Of a DNA stretch of 64,000 nucleotides, positions 7,826 through 16,489 are shown one piece after another; position 1 is the stretch's first letter; each line of letters opens with the position of its first letter. The stretch covers positions 1-64,000 of the forward strand of contig CAUDEF010000003.1 of the NCBI GenBank assembly GCA_958448515.1, read 5' to 3'. The notes under the pieces are model-generated. The model searched no databases, was not told the DNA's origin, and saw only the letters and a program-made list of their open reading frames with translations. The stretch comes from an uncultured Phascolarctobacterium sp. Lineage in GTDB: Bacteria > Bacillota > Negativicutes > Acidaminococcales > Acidaminococcaceae. Made by a program: the position numbers and the translations under genes.

Positions 7826-8049
7826 CTAAAGGCAAAGAACGGAAGGACTTTACGTTAAGTCGGTAAGAGAAGCGGCGGTTGGTGCAAGCCGTTCCGAATG
7901 CGTACAGTTGTAGTCCCGGAGCCGCGTTCCTGAACTTTGAGTAAGGTACGACGCTGCAGCGGCGTTATGCACAAAAAGAGTATCTAAATAAGGGTGGTAC
8001 CGCGGTATATCATCGCCCCTGTCTGCATTTGCAGGCAGGGCTTTTATTT
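7826..8049 (+). ncRNA. T-box leader of ilvN-ilvB
   Basis: A T-box riboswitch that senses uncharged tRNA and controls read-through. The T-box sequence AGGGTGGTACCGCGG is at 7991-8005. The terminator stem is CCCTGTCTGC (8017-8026) with GCAGGCAGGG (8031-8040) and a T-rich tail. Stem I shows AAGAGAAGCGGCGGTTGGTG (7865-7884). The basal helix GGACT (7845-7849) with AGTCC (7912-7916) leaves the loop strand CAGTTGT (7905-7911), which contains Val GUU and Leu UUG; the neighbouring frame gives GUA. I cannot fix the specifier, but a branched-chain amino acid fits the genes. Confidence 0.93.
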
Positions 8050-8067
8050 TTGGGGAGGGAAATGTTT

Positions 8068-8607
8068 ATGGAGCAGATTTTATCAATAGTAGTACGAAAT
8101 CAGCCTGGCGTGCTGATGCGTGTTTCAGGCATGTTTTCCAGACGAGGTTTTAATATTGACAGCCTTGCTGTAGGAACAACGCAAAACCCGGAATTTTCCA
8201 GAATGACGGTCACTATGGAAGCAGACGAAGCAACAATTACTCAGGTGTGCAAACAGCTTGCCAAACTGGTAGAAGTAGAAGCTGTTAAAATACTGCCTCC
8301 TGACAGCAGCGCCAAACGCAGTATGGCAATGGTCAAAGTGCATGCAGGAGACAAAAGACTGGAGCTTTTGCGTCTGGCAGATGTTTTCAGAGCACATGCA
8401 GTAGATGTTACCGGCGAATCACTGATATTTGTTGTTACCGGTGATGAAGGTAAGCTGAAAGCCTTTGTAGATGTTATGCGTCCCTACGGAGTTACCGAAA
8501 TGGTTCAAACCGGCCTGCTTGCCCTTGAACGCGGCGATACCTCACTTGCAGTGGATAAATCACGTTACGAGTGGCCTCCGGTTGTAACCACAGCCTGCAC
8601 TTTATAA
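8068..8607 (+). CDS. ilvN: Acetolactate synthase small (regulatory) subunit
   Basis: A 179-residue ACT-domain subunit that activates the catalytic subunit and gives feedback control by branched-chain amino acids. The N-terminal ACT domain reads VVRNQPGVLMRVSGMFSRRG then FNIDSLAVG. A second ACT-like C-terminal half ends near the stop. I start at ATG 8068 because GGAGG (8054-8058) is 9 bases away; ATG 8062 is too close, and an in-frame TTG at 8029 lies inside the T-box terminator. The small subunit precedes the large one, the reverse of the common ilvB-ilvN order. Confidence 0.93.
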   Translation: MEQILSIVVRNQPGVLMRVSGMFSRRGFNIDSLAVGTTQNPEFSRMTVTMEADEATITQVCKQLAKLVEVEAVKILPPDSSAKRSMAMVKVHAGDKRLELLRLADVFRAHAVDVTGESLIFVVTGDEGKLKAFVDVMRPYGVTEMVQTGLLALERGDTSLAVDKSRYEWPPVVTTACTL

Positions 8608-8631
8608 AAAACCTCAGAAGGAAGTGAAAAT

Positions 8632-10290
8632 ATGCAATTAACAGGTGCTGAAATAATGGTAAAATGCCTGGAAGAAGAAGGCATTGATACAATTTTTGGA
8701 TATCCGGGAGGTGCTATCCTCCCCTTTTATGATGCGTTAAGAAATTCTGACATCAAACATATTTTAACTGCCCACGAACAGGGAGCAGCTCATGCTGCTG
8801 ACGGTTATGCGCGTGCTTCCGGCAGAGTTGGCGTGTGCGTTGCTACCTCCGGCCCCGGTGCTACTAATCTTGTTACAGGTCTTGCCACAGCTTTTCTTGA
8901 CTCTGTACCTGTAGTAGCAATTACCGGACAGGTTGCCTGTGAATTTATCGGACACGACGCTTTTCAGGAAGTAGATATTACCAGCATTACCATGCCAATT
9001 ACCAAACATAATTTTTTGGTCAAGCATGTCTCTCACCTGCCTCAGGTTATGCGTCTGGCTTTTCAGATTGCCAAAACAGGCCGTCCCGGTCCGGTGCTCA
9101 TAGACGTACCTCGCGACGTGCAGACAGCTTTAACTGAATATGCCTGCGATAAATTAAACGAACTGCCTCAGCCCCAGCCTGACAAAAAACGTGTAGAGGA
9201 AGCCATACTGGCACTGGCAAAAGCAGAGCGCCCGGTAATGCTTATCGGCGGCGGCGTTATCACCGCTGATGCTGAATATGATGCCATGCACTTATGTGAA
9301 AAACTCCATATTCCAGTAGTAAGTACTCTTATGGGCCTCGGAGCCATCAGTGCCTACCGCAGTCTGTTCCTTGGTATGACGGGCCTGCATGGCCATAAAC
9401 GAGCTAATAATGCTATCAAAGAAGCTGACCTTATTCTGGCTGTAGGCAGCCGTTTTAATGACAGGGTAACAGGAAATCGTGCTAAATACAGCAAAGATAA
9501 AACTATTATCCATCTTGATATAGACCCTGCTGAACTGGATAAAAATATCGACTCGACCATTGGCATTACCGGCAATATCAAGACAACCTTAAATCTTTTA
9601 GAGCGCGGCAGCGAAGCTAAAGACCTTTCTAATTGGTGGGAACTTATCGCTGCCTGGAAAGGTATAGATGATGACTATGGCAGCGATAAGGCACCTGCCT
9701 TTTTCCGTGCACTCAATCCAGTTATCAGAGATAAGGACTACATTATTACAACTGACGTAGGACAACACCAGATGTGGGCTGCTCAGCATATCAAAATACA
9801 GTTTGCCCGCCAGTGGATCAGCAGCGGCGGCCTGGGTACAATGGGCTTTGGTCTGCCTGCAGCCATGGGAGCGCAGCTGGCACGTCCCAATAGCAGAGTT
9901 ATCTCTTTAAGCGGAGACGGAGGCTTTAAAATGACCGGCTCAGAGCTGTTTACCATCGCCTCCAACAAACTGCCTGTTATAGCCATCGTTTTAAACAACA
10001 GCGGGCTGGGCATGATCCGCCAGCTGCAGACAGTACAGTTTGCTAAACGTTTTACCGCCTGCGAACTGCCTGGTTATATTAACTTTGTTCAATATGCTTC
10101 ATCCTTTGGCATTAAAGGAGAGCATGTTACTGCACCACAGGAACTTGCAGATGCTGTAGAAAGAGCCATGCAAAAAGCTGAACCCTATCTTATCGAAGTT
10201 ATTGTTGATCCTGACGATATGGTACAGCCCATGGTAGCACCCGGAAAAGGCATCAATGATTATGTAATCTTTGCTGCCAAAGATAATTGA
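8632..10290 (+). CDS. ilvB: Acetolactate synthase large (catalytic) subunit
   Basis: A 552-residue thiamin-diphosphate enzyme that condenses two pyruvates to acetolactate, or pyruvate with 2-oxobutyrate, in Val/Leu/Ile synthesis. The N-terminal domain has the catalytic Glu in AHEQGAAHAADGYARASG. The middle domain has GMTGLHGHKRANNA. The C-terminal ThDP site is GDGGFKMTGSELFTI with the partner NN in IVLNNSGLGM. Length is normal. It follows ilvN by 24 bases with an AGAAGGAAG site, under the upstream T-box. A convergent terminator follows. Confidence 0.95.
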   Translation: MQLTGAEIMVKCLEEEGIDTIFGYPGGAILPFYDALRNSDIKHILTAHEQGAAHAADGYARASGRVGVCVATSGPGATNLVTGLATAFLDSVPVVAITGQVACEFIGHDAFQEVDITSITMPITKHNFLVKHVSHLPQVMRLAFQIAKTGRPGPVLIDVPRDVQTALTEYACDKLNELPQPQPDKKRVEEAILALAKAERPVMLIGGGVITADAEYDAMHLCEKLHIPVVSTLMGLGAISAYRSLFLGMTGLHGHKRANNAIKEADLILAVGSRFNDRVTGNRAKYSKDKTIIHLDIDPAELDKNIDSTIGITGNIKTTLNLLERGSEAKDLSNWWELIAAWKGIDDDYGSDKAPAFFRALNPVIRDKDYIITTDVGQHQMWAAQHIKIQFARQWISSGGLGTMGFGLPAAMGAQLARPNSRVISLSGDGGFKMTGSELFTIASNKLPVIAIVLNNSGLGMIRQLQTVQFAKRFTACELPGYINFVQYASSFGIKGEHVTAPQELADAVERAMQKAEPYLIEVIVDPDDMVQPMVAPGKGINDYVIFAAKDN

Positions 10291-10313
10291 TTTTTATATT
10301 TAAAATATACAGA

Positions 10314-10351
10314 AAAAATACCATGAAAGCATAAGCCTTCATGGTATTTTT
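10314..10351. terminator. Bidirectional terminator between ilvB and pepT
   Basis: A 14-bp perfect stem, AAAAATACCATGAA (10314-10327) with TTCATGGTATTTTT (10338-10351). It serves both converging genes. Confidence 0.92.
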
Positions 10352-10361
10352 CTTTTGCATC

Positions 10362-11609
10362 TTATTTAGTTATAAGCTCAATAAGTTTTAAAGTCATCAG
10401 GCAGGATTTTTCTACTGCACTCATGGGCATAAATTCGCAATTAGAATGGAAGTTATGAGCACCTGTAAAATAGTTTGGTGTCAAAATGCCCTTACCGGAA
10501 ATAAAGGAGCCATCAGTACCGCCGCGCATAGCAATTGTTTTAGGCTTAATGTTCAGTTCTTCCATAGCCTGATAAATAAAGTCGATACATTTTTTGTTAT
10601 CTTCACGAACCGCATCTTCAATATTGGAGTAAGTATCACTCATTGTCAGTTCAATAACAGCTTTCGGATGGCGCAATTTTAAAAATTCCACAGCATCGGC
10701 AATCTGTTTTTTACGGGCTTCATATAAAGCCTTGTTATGATCTCTGATTTTCAAGGATACTCTTGCTTCAGAAACATTGGCATCAATACCGTTAACCCAG
10801 ATAAAGCCTTCCACACCTTCTGTATGCTCAGGTGTCTGCATTCTGTCAAAACTGTTAACAAGATCTACAGCAACAAGTGCAGGATTTACCAGTACACCTT
10901 TGGAAGACATAGGATGCGCTGTTACACCTTTAATATATACTTCGGCACTGCCAGCATTAAAGGTTTGATAAACAACTTCGCCCAGTTCGCAACAGTCAAT
11001 AGTGTAGGCAAAATCGACAGGGAATTTACTGAAATCTATTTTCTTGCTTCCCAGAAGACCTACTTCTTCATCCGGAACAAATACAATATAAATCTCTCCA
11101 TGATAAATATTTTTATCTGCAGCAAGAACTTCCAAAGCCACCATAAGATTGCTGATTGCAGCTTTATTATCTGCACCCAATACTGAAGTACCATCACTTA
11201 CTACAATGTCATCACCGATATATTTCTCAATTTCAGGATGCTCTGCAGTGCGAAGATAAATTTCTTTTTCGGCATTCAGGCAAATATCGCCGCCCTGATA
11301 ATTTTTTACAACCTGCGGATGAATATCAGGAGACAGACAAACATCAACTGTATCAAGATGCGCAACCCAGCCTACTTTAGGAACATCATGATATCCAGCA
11401 GGTAAATTAGCGGGCAGTCTGCCTGTTAAAACAGAATATTCACTGATTTCCAGATCTACAACGCCAAGCTCTGCCAGATCCTTTTTCAAAAGTTCTGCCA
11501 GTTCTCTCTGACCTTCACTGCTGGGAACAACCCCGGCACCTTCTTTGCTCTGACTGGAAACAGCAGCATAGCGCATAAAACGAGCAAGTAATCTTTCCTG
11601 TAAATTCAA
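10362..11609 (-). CDS. pepT: Peptidase T (tripeptide aminopeptidase)
   Basis: An M20-family zinc aminopeptidase that removes the N-terminal residue of tripeptides. Visible motifs: HLDTVD (first His and Asp), LGADNKAA, PDEEVG (catalytic Glu and metal Glu), DCCELGEV and GAHNFHS (last His). I chose TTG at 11609, giving 415 residues: the AGAGG site ends at 11618, 8 bases upstream, while GTG 11618 overlaps it. It lies 18 bases downstream of an AbgT-type transporter on the same strand, so imported small peptides or aminoacyl conjugates are likely substrates. A second peptidase T lies at the right edge of the window. Confidence 0.93.
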   Translation of the reverse strand: MNLQERLLARFMRYAAVSSQSKEGAGVVPSSEGQRELAELLKKDLAELGVVDLEISEYSVLTGRLPANLPAGYHDVPKVGWVAHLDTVDVCLSPDIHPQVVKNYQGGDICLNAEKEIYLRTAEHPEIEKYIGDDIVVSDGTSVLGADNKAAISNLMVALEVLAADKNIYHGEIYIVFVPDEEVGLLGSKKIDFSKFPVDFAYTIDCCELGEVVYQTFNAGSAEVYIKGVTAHPMSSKGVLVNPALVAVDLVNSFDRMQTPEHTEGVEGFIWVNGIDANVSEARVSLKIRDHNKALYEARKKQIADAVEFLKLRHPKAVIELTMSDTYSNIEDAVREDNKKCIDFIYQAMEELNIKPKTIAMRGGTDGSFISGKGILTPNYFTGAHNFHSNCEFMPMSAVEKSCLMTLKLIELITK

Positions 11610-11627
11610 AGTAAGCACCTCTTTCTA

Positions 11628-13178
11628 CTACATACGTCTAGGATATACATAATCAGCCTGGAATCCCAGAGGAATATCCAAGCCCCAGAAAACATAGAGC
11701 ATGATTGTCAGAGAAATTAATAAAGCAAAAGTATACGGCAGCATCATGGAGCTTAAAGTACCAATACCTGCACTCTTTACATATCTCTGGCAATAGAGAA
11801 TAATCAACGGATAAAAAGCAAACATAGGAGTTACTACGTTCACGGCAGAGTCACTTACACGATAAGCAACCTGAGTAAGTTCAGGTGCAATGCCTACAGC
11901 CATCAGCATAGGTACGAAAATAGGTGCCAGAATAGCCCATTTTGCTGAAGCAGAAGTAATAATAAGATTTAAGCAGCCTACAAAAAGAATAATACCTAAA
12001 ACTGTAATCTGCGGCGGCAAAGCAAGAGATTTTAAGAATTCCGCACCGGCAATAGCAATTAACGCACCCATATTGGAAGCACCAAAAGCATAAAGGAATT
12101 GTGCAGCAAAGAAATAAAACACTATCAGCTGAACAAGTGTTTTAGTAATATCTTCCATCGCTTTGGTTACATCTTTGGGAGATTTAAATTTGCCAACCAT
12201 AACACCATACACAAGACCCACAACGCCTGTAAAAATGAACAGTAAGGAAACAATAGACTGCATAATCGGTGCTTTAAAGCTGGCAATTACGCCATCAGCA
12301 TCACGAAGCAGAGAATCCTGCGGCAATAAAGCAGCAATAAGACCTATAATCATCAAAATCAGTACAGCTGTAGCAGCCATAAAGGAACGATTTTCTGCCG
12401 GAGTAATTTCAGTATTGGCATCATCGCCCACTTCAATATCCTTATCTAAAGGACAAGCCTTCCACAGCCATGGTTCTGTAATTTTTTCTGTAACATACCA
12501 GCAGCTGCCTATTACGATAAAAGTTGAAGCAAAAGAATAAAAATAATTGCACAATACATTTACCTGATAAGCAGGATCAATAATCTGAGCTGCACTTTGA
12601 GTAAAGCCCTGAATAACAGGATCAATTGCAGAAGGAGTATAGTTGGCAGCAAAAGCGCCCGCAATACCTGCAAAAGAAGCTGCTATACCTGCAAGAGGAT
12701 GCTTGCCGCTTACATAAAACATATACGCAGCAACAGGAATAATAATTACATAGCCGGTATCAGGACCCAAATGACTTAGCATACCAACCAGAATAATGAT
12801 AGGTGTAAGTAAAAATTTAGGAGTTACTGACAAAATCTTTTTCAGGCCGGTATTAATATAGCCGGAACCATCAGCAATACCAATACCTAATGTAGCAACA
12901 ATTACCATACCAAGGGGAGGAAATCCGGAATAATTTGTAACCATGGTACTGAGCAGTTTAACTATATTTTCCCCGCTCAGCATATTGTTTACAGCAATAT
13001 TTTTACCGGTTGTAGGATGTACATAATCAAAATGTACCTGAGATAAAATAGCTGAAACAACACATACAATAATAAACGCTGATATGAACAAAATAGTAAT
13101 ATCAGGAATCTTATTGCCAACTCGTTCAATAAAACCGAGAATGCCTCCGACCTGCTGTTTTTTCTGGACAGCCTTCAT
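11628..13178 (-). CDS. AbgT-family transporter
   Basis: A 516-residue inner-membrane protein with about 11-13 hydrophobic segments. Recognisable AbgT family stretches are LSHLGPDTGYVIIIPVAA, AGAFAANYTPSAIDPVIQGF and SDSAVNVVTPMFAFYPLI. E. coli AbgT imports p-aminobenzoyl-glutamate; other members export sulfonamides or carry peptides. A clear GGAGATGG site precedes the ATG. It forms a two-gene operon with pepT, which suggests that its cargo is a short peptide or aminoacyl compound cleaved by PepT. The cargo is inferred from context. Confidence 0.9.
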   Translation of the reverse strand: MKAVQKKQQVGGILGFIERVGNKIPDITILFISAFIIVCVVSAILSQVHFDYVHPTTGKNIAVNNMLSGENIVKLLSTMVTNYSGFPPLGMVIVATLGIGIADGSGYINTGLKKILSVTPKFLLTPIIILVGMLSHLGPDTGYVIIIPVAAYMFYVSGKHPLAGIAASFAGIAGAFAANYTPSAIDPVIQGFTQSAAQIIDPAYQVNVLCNYFYSFASTFIVIGSCWYVTEKITEPWLWKACPLDKDIEVGDDANTEITPAENRSFMAATAVLILMIIGLIAALLPQDSLLRDADGVIASFKAPIMQSIVSLLFIFTGVVGLVYGVMVGKFKSPKDVTKAMEDITKTLVQLIVFYFFAAQFLYAFGASNMGALIAIAGAEFLKSLALPPQITVLGIILFVGCLNLIITSASAKWAILAPIFVPMLMAVGIAPELTQVAYRVSDSAVNVVTPMFAFYPLIILYCQRYVKSAGIGTLSSMMLPYTFALLISLTIMLYVFWGLDIPLGFQADYVYPRRM

Positions 13179-13252
13179 AAAAATACCATCTCCTTTAATT
13201 ATTAACTAACCATTTTATTGTATCATTTTTTATTAATTTTTAAAATAAAAAA

Positions 13253-13282
13253 AGCGCAGTATTATTTATAAATATCTGCGCT
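13253..13282 (-). terminator. Terminator of the SH3-protein gene
   Basis: AGCGCAG (13253-13259) pairs with CTGCGCT (13276-13282). On the minus strand it runs into TTTTTTTATTTT. Confidence 0.85.
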
Positions 13283-13300
13283 GAAAACTTCAAAGTATTT

Positions 13301-14011
13301 TTAATCTTCTTTTTCCAGAATAAGCTTTGTTACAACACTGTCTTTGTTGACATACACAGAAAATTTATATAAATCATCTTTCTCATCCTCAAAAGAATAT
13401 TCATAAATAACGCTCTCATCCGTATAAACAACAGAACGCGGAGATCCGTATTGTCCTGTTACACGATAACTTGCATCACCTGTAGAAATACCACGCATGG
13501 TAATAATCTGCGGCGTACTTACCTCAATATAACTGATGATATCTTTCTTTTTATCAACACCTATTTTTACACCGTCATACTCATAATAGTATCTGCGTTT
13601 TATCTTTGTTTTCTTTTTCAGTTTGCCAAGCTTATTTTCTGCTTCATCTTCATTAAATGTACTGTTCAGCACTGCATAACCTAAAGCAAAATCTTCTTCT
13701 GTCAGCATATCCTGCTGGCAGGACTTTGTAAAAGGTGCATAAACATACCCCTCTAATCCGTCAGTATTAACCTGATACCACTGTCCTTCTTTATCAAGAA
13801 CTCTCATCAGAGTATGACGTGACAAAACTTTCAGCACTCTTCCATTTTCAGGAGCTTGCCTGATATTAACATCATCACTTTCCATAACAATAAAATCAGC
13901 TTTGTCGTATCCTCTTACCTTTTCTGTACAATAGTACTTTTCGCTGTCGGCAAATGCAGTTATATGCAAAGCAAAACACATACATAACGTCCAAAATAAA
14001 ATTTTAACCAC
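13301..14011 (-). CDS. Exported SH3-domain protein of unknown function
   Basis: A protein of 236 residues. The signal peptide runs from MVKILFW to a likely cut after AFA. Residues of about 40-90 form a bacterial SH3 domain (DDVNIRQAPENGRVLKVL, then QWYQVNTDGLEGYVYAPF), which often binds cell wall. The C-terminal 120 residues are mostly beta strand and not assigned to a family. I start at GTG 14011 with AGAGG 11 bases away; a longer upstream frame would add about 24 residues before the signal peptide. It stands alone between two terminators. A periplasmic or envelope role is inferred. Confidence 0.7.
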   Translation of the reverse strand: MVKILFWTLCMCFALHITAFADSEKYYCTEKVRGYDKADFIVMESDDVNIRQAPENGRVLKVLSRHTLMRVLDKEGQWYQVNTDGLEGYVYAPFTKSCQQDMLTEEDFALGYAVLNSTFNEDEAENKLGKLKKKTKIKRRYYYEYDGVKIGVDKKKDIISYIEVSTPQIITMRGISTGDASYRVTGQYGSPRSVVYTDESVIYEYSFEDEKDDLYKFSVYVNKDSVVTKLILEKED

Positions 14012-14067
14012 TGCTTTATTCACCTCTTTTATTCGCAATAAATTATACCAGAAATTCTCAAAAAAAT

Positions 14068-14098
14068 AAAAGCTGCTTTCCAAAAGAAAACAGCTTTT
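14068..14098 (-). terminator. sepF terminator
   Basis: AAAAGCTG (14068-14075) pairs with CAGCTTTT (14091-14098); TTTC/GAAA pair inside the loop. Minus-strand tail TTTTATTTTTT. Confidence 0.85.
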
Positions 14099-14111
14099 AT
14101 TAATTAATCCG

Positions 14112-14477
14112 TTAACCTAACCAGGAACGAACTCCATTTCTCTTTGCTGCAACCTCTCTGTCTACATCAACCTGAGCAGGTGCATACAAAAGCAAATCAT
14201 CATTTACTTTTGATACAGAAGCACTTATTATATAAGCCACTCCATTTAAATAATCAAAAATACGGTTCTTAACAGTACCATCAACAGCATCAAAACTTAT
14301 CATTATAGCACTGCCACTCATTAAAGCGTCAGCATACTCACGAACATCACTGAAAGACCTCGGTGTACGAATTAAAATATTCAAATGCTCCGCCCTCAAA
14401 AGACGCGGTCCAACATAAGCTTGTTCATTATCTTCATCAGAGGTAAAAAACTTCATCGCAGTGTTTTTTAAATCCAT
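14112..14477 (-). CDS. sepF: Cell division protein SepF
   Basis: A SepF-like FtsZ-binding protein of 121 residues. The conserved C-terminal fold shows ADALMSGSAIMISFDAVDG, then RIFDYLNGVAYIISASVSKV, the family signature. The N-terminal stretch before GPRLLRAEHL is a short amphipathic membrane tether. Three ATGs in a row (14483, 14480, 14477) follow GGGGGAA; the last has the best spacing (8). It is shorter than Bacillus SepF. It lies alone, not in the usual ylm cluster. A possible promoter (TTGCAT, 16 bases, TATACA) lies just upstream. Confidence 0.85.
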   Translation of the reverse strand: MDLKNTAMKFFTSDEDNEQAYVGPRLLRAEHLNILIRTPRSFSDVREYADALMSGSAIMISFDAVDGTVKNRIFDYLNGVAYIISASVSKVNDDLLLYAPAQVDVDREVAAKRNGVRSWLG

Positions 14478-14556
14478 CATCATTTCCCCCAGACTTTAAA
14501 CTGTATAGATGACACTATTCTATATGCAACAGATAAAATCCTGCTGGCAGGCAAGA

Positions 14557-16374
14557 TTATTTTTTAGCACGTCCACGCGCACGTCCGCGTTCCACACGGT
14601 CAAGAATCTTTTTGCGCATACGGATGCTCTTAGGAGTTACTTCTACCAGCTCATCATCATTGATATGCTCCAGAGCCTGCTCCAGAGAGAAGGTTTTAGG
14701 CGGAATCAGACGAATTGCATCATCACTGCCGGAAGCACGCATGTTGCTGACATGTTTCTTTTTGCAGGGATTTACGTCCATATCATCTTCACGGCTGTTT
14801 TCACCGATAATCTGACCTTCATAAACATTTTCAGCAGGAACTATAAACATAGTGCCGCGTTCCTGAGCATTGCCGATACCATAGGAAGTAGTTTCGCCTG
14901 CTTCAAATGCAACCAGACTGCCGCGGGTACGACCGGGAATTTCACCTTTGTACGGTTCATAACCTGCAAAGACATGGTTCATAATACCATTACCTTTGGT
15001 ATCGGTTAAGAACTGATTACGGAAGCCAATCAGACCGCGAGCAGGGACTTTAAATTCCATACGCAGGTAGCCAGCCATTTCAGTCATGTTGGTAAGCTCA
15101 GCCTTACGCAGTCCAAGACCTTCCATAACCGCCCCCATATAATCCTGCGGAACGTCAATAGTCAATGCTTCCATAGGTTCAAGCAATGTACCATCTTCAT
15201 CCTTGTGCATAATTACTTTAGGTTTACCAACCTGAAGTTCATAACCTTCACGGCGCATGGTTTCAATCAAAATGGACAGATGCAATTCACCACGACCGGA
15301 AACTTTAAATGCATCGGGACTTTCTGTATCTTCAACACGCATGGAAACATTAGTTTCGATTTCTTTATACAAACGGTTGCGTAAATGACGGCTTGTTACA
15401 TATTCGCCTTCCTTGCCGGCAAAAGGACTGTTATTAACAGAGAAAATCATGGAAAGTGTAGGTTCATCAATTTTGATGCCTTTAAGCATTTCCGGATTTT
15501 CATAGTCAGCAATGGTGTCGCCAATATTGGCATCATTTAAGCCGATTAATGCAACAATATCGCCTGCTGCAACTTCCTGTACTTCAACACGTTTTAAGCC
15601 CTGATAGGTATACAGACGGCCGATTCTTGCTTTTTTGCTTTCAGTTTCATTCATCAAAGTAATGCTTTCGCCGTTATGGATGGTACCACGAACAATACGG
15701 CCTACAACAATGCGGCCTACATATTCATCATAGTCCAGGGTATTAACCAGCATTTGCAGCGGAGCTTCTGTATCTACGTCAGGAGCAGGAATATTCTCCA
15801 GAATAACTTTAAATAACGGCTCTAAATTAGTACTTTCTTCGTCCATGGACAACTTTGCAATACCGTTGCGGGCAGAAGCCAGCACAACAGGGAATTCCAG
15901 CTGATCTTCATCAGCATCAAGTTCAATAAACAGATCCAGTACTTCGTCAATTACTTCATTTACGCGCTGATCGGGACGGTCAATTTTATTGATTACAACA
16001 ATAGGTTTTAAATGTTGTTCAAGAGCCTTGCGCAGTACGTATTTTGTCTGAGGCATAGGACCTTCATAAGCATCAACCAAGAGCAGTACACCATCAACCA
16101 TGGTAAGTACGCGTTCTACTTCGCCGCCAAAGTCAGCATGGCCCGGAGTATCCAGAATGTTGATTTTGGTGCCGTTATGCATAACTGCAGTGTTTTTGGA
16201 CAAAATGGTAATACCGCGTTCACGTTCCAGATCATTGGAGTCCATAACGCGTTCTTCTACATGTTCATTGGCACGGAAAACGCCGCTTTGTTTCAGCATT
16301 GCATCAACCAGAGTTGTTTTGCCATGGTCAACGTGGGCAATAATAGCTATATTACGTAAATCATTTCTAATCAT
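14557..16374 (-). CDS. typA: Ribosome-binding GTPase TypA/BipA
   Basis: A 605-residue translational GTPase related to EF-G that binds 70S ribosomes and supports 50S assembly and stress growth. G motifs: AHVDHGKTTLVDAML (G1), RGITI (G2), DTPGHADFGGE (G3), NKIDRPDQR (G4). The C-terminal part carries the BipA-specific ARGLIGFRNQFLTDTKGNG region and a basic tail. Length is normal. GGAGAG lies 10 bases before the ATG at 16374. It is a single-gene unit behind the TRAP operon terminator. Confidence 0.96.
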   Translation of the reverse strand: MIRNDLRNIAIIAHVDHGKTTLVDAMLKQSGVFRANEHVEERVMDSNDLERERGITILSKNTAVMHNGTKINILDTPGHADFGGEVERVLTMVDGVLLLVDAYEGPMPQTKYVLRKALEQHLKPIVVINKIDRPDQRVNEVIDEVLDLFIELDADEDQLEFPVVLASARNGIAKLSMDEESTNLEPLFKVILENIPAPDVDTEAPLQMLVNTLDYDEYVGRIVVGRIVRGTIHNGESITLMNETESKKARIGRLYTYQGLKRVEVQEVAAGDIVALIGLNDANIGDTIADYENPEMLKGIKIDEPTLSMIFSVNNSPFAGKEGEYVTSRHLRNRLYKEIETNVSMRVEDTESPDAFKVSGRGELHLSILIETMRREGYELQVGKPKVIMHKDEDGTLLEPMEALTIDVPQDYMGAVMEGLGLRKAELTNMTEMAGYLRMEFKVPARGLIGFRNQFLTDTKGNGIMNHVFAGYEPYKGEIPGRTRGSLVAFEAGETTSYGIGNAQERGTMFIVPAENVYEGQIIGENSREDDMDVNPCKKKHVSNMRASGSDDAIRLIPPKTFSLEQALEHINDDELVEVTPKSIRMRKKILDRVERGRARGRAKK

Positions 16375-16407
16375 TCTTATGAGTCTCTCCTTCTTGAATT
16401 AAAAAGA

Positions 16408-16437
16408 AGAAGGATGCCAGTCAAGGAGCATCCTTCT
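16408..16437 (-). terminator. Terminator of the TRAP transporter operon
   Basis: A 10-bp stem AGAAGGATGC (16408-16417) with GCATCCTTCT (16428-16437). On the minus strand the tail is TCTTTTTAATT. Confidence 0.9.
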
Positions 16438-16489
16438 CATCTTTACTAATTATATTCTTTTTGTTTATGCCTGTCAACAAAATCAAATA

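Noticed and set aside
8029..8067. Upstream TTG start for ilvN at 8029
   Set aside because: It lies inside the T-box terminator hairpin and has no ribosome site; ATG 8068 has GGAGG at 9 bases.
10737..11186. 149-residue plus-strand frame opposite pepT
   Set aside because: Antisense to a clear peptidase gene with intact motifs; no family resemblance and no start signal.
14509..15009. 166-residue plus-strand frame opposite typA
   Set aside because: Antisense shadow of the TypA C-terminus.
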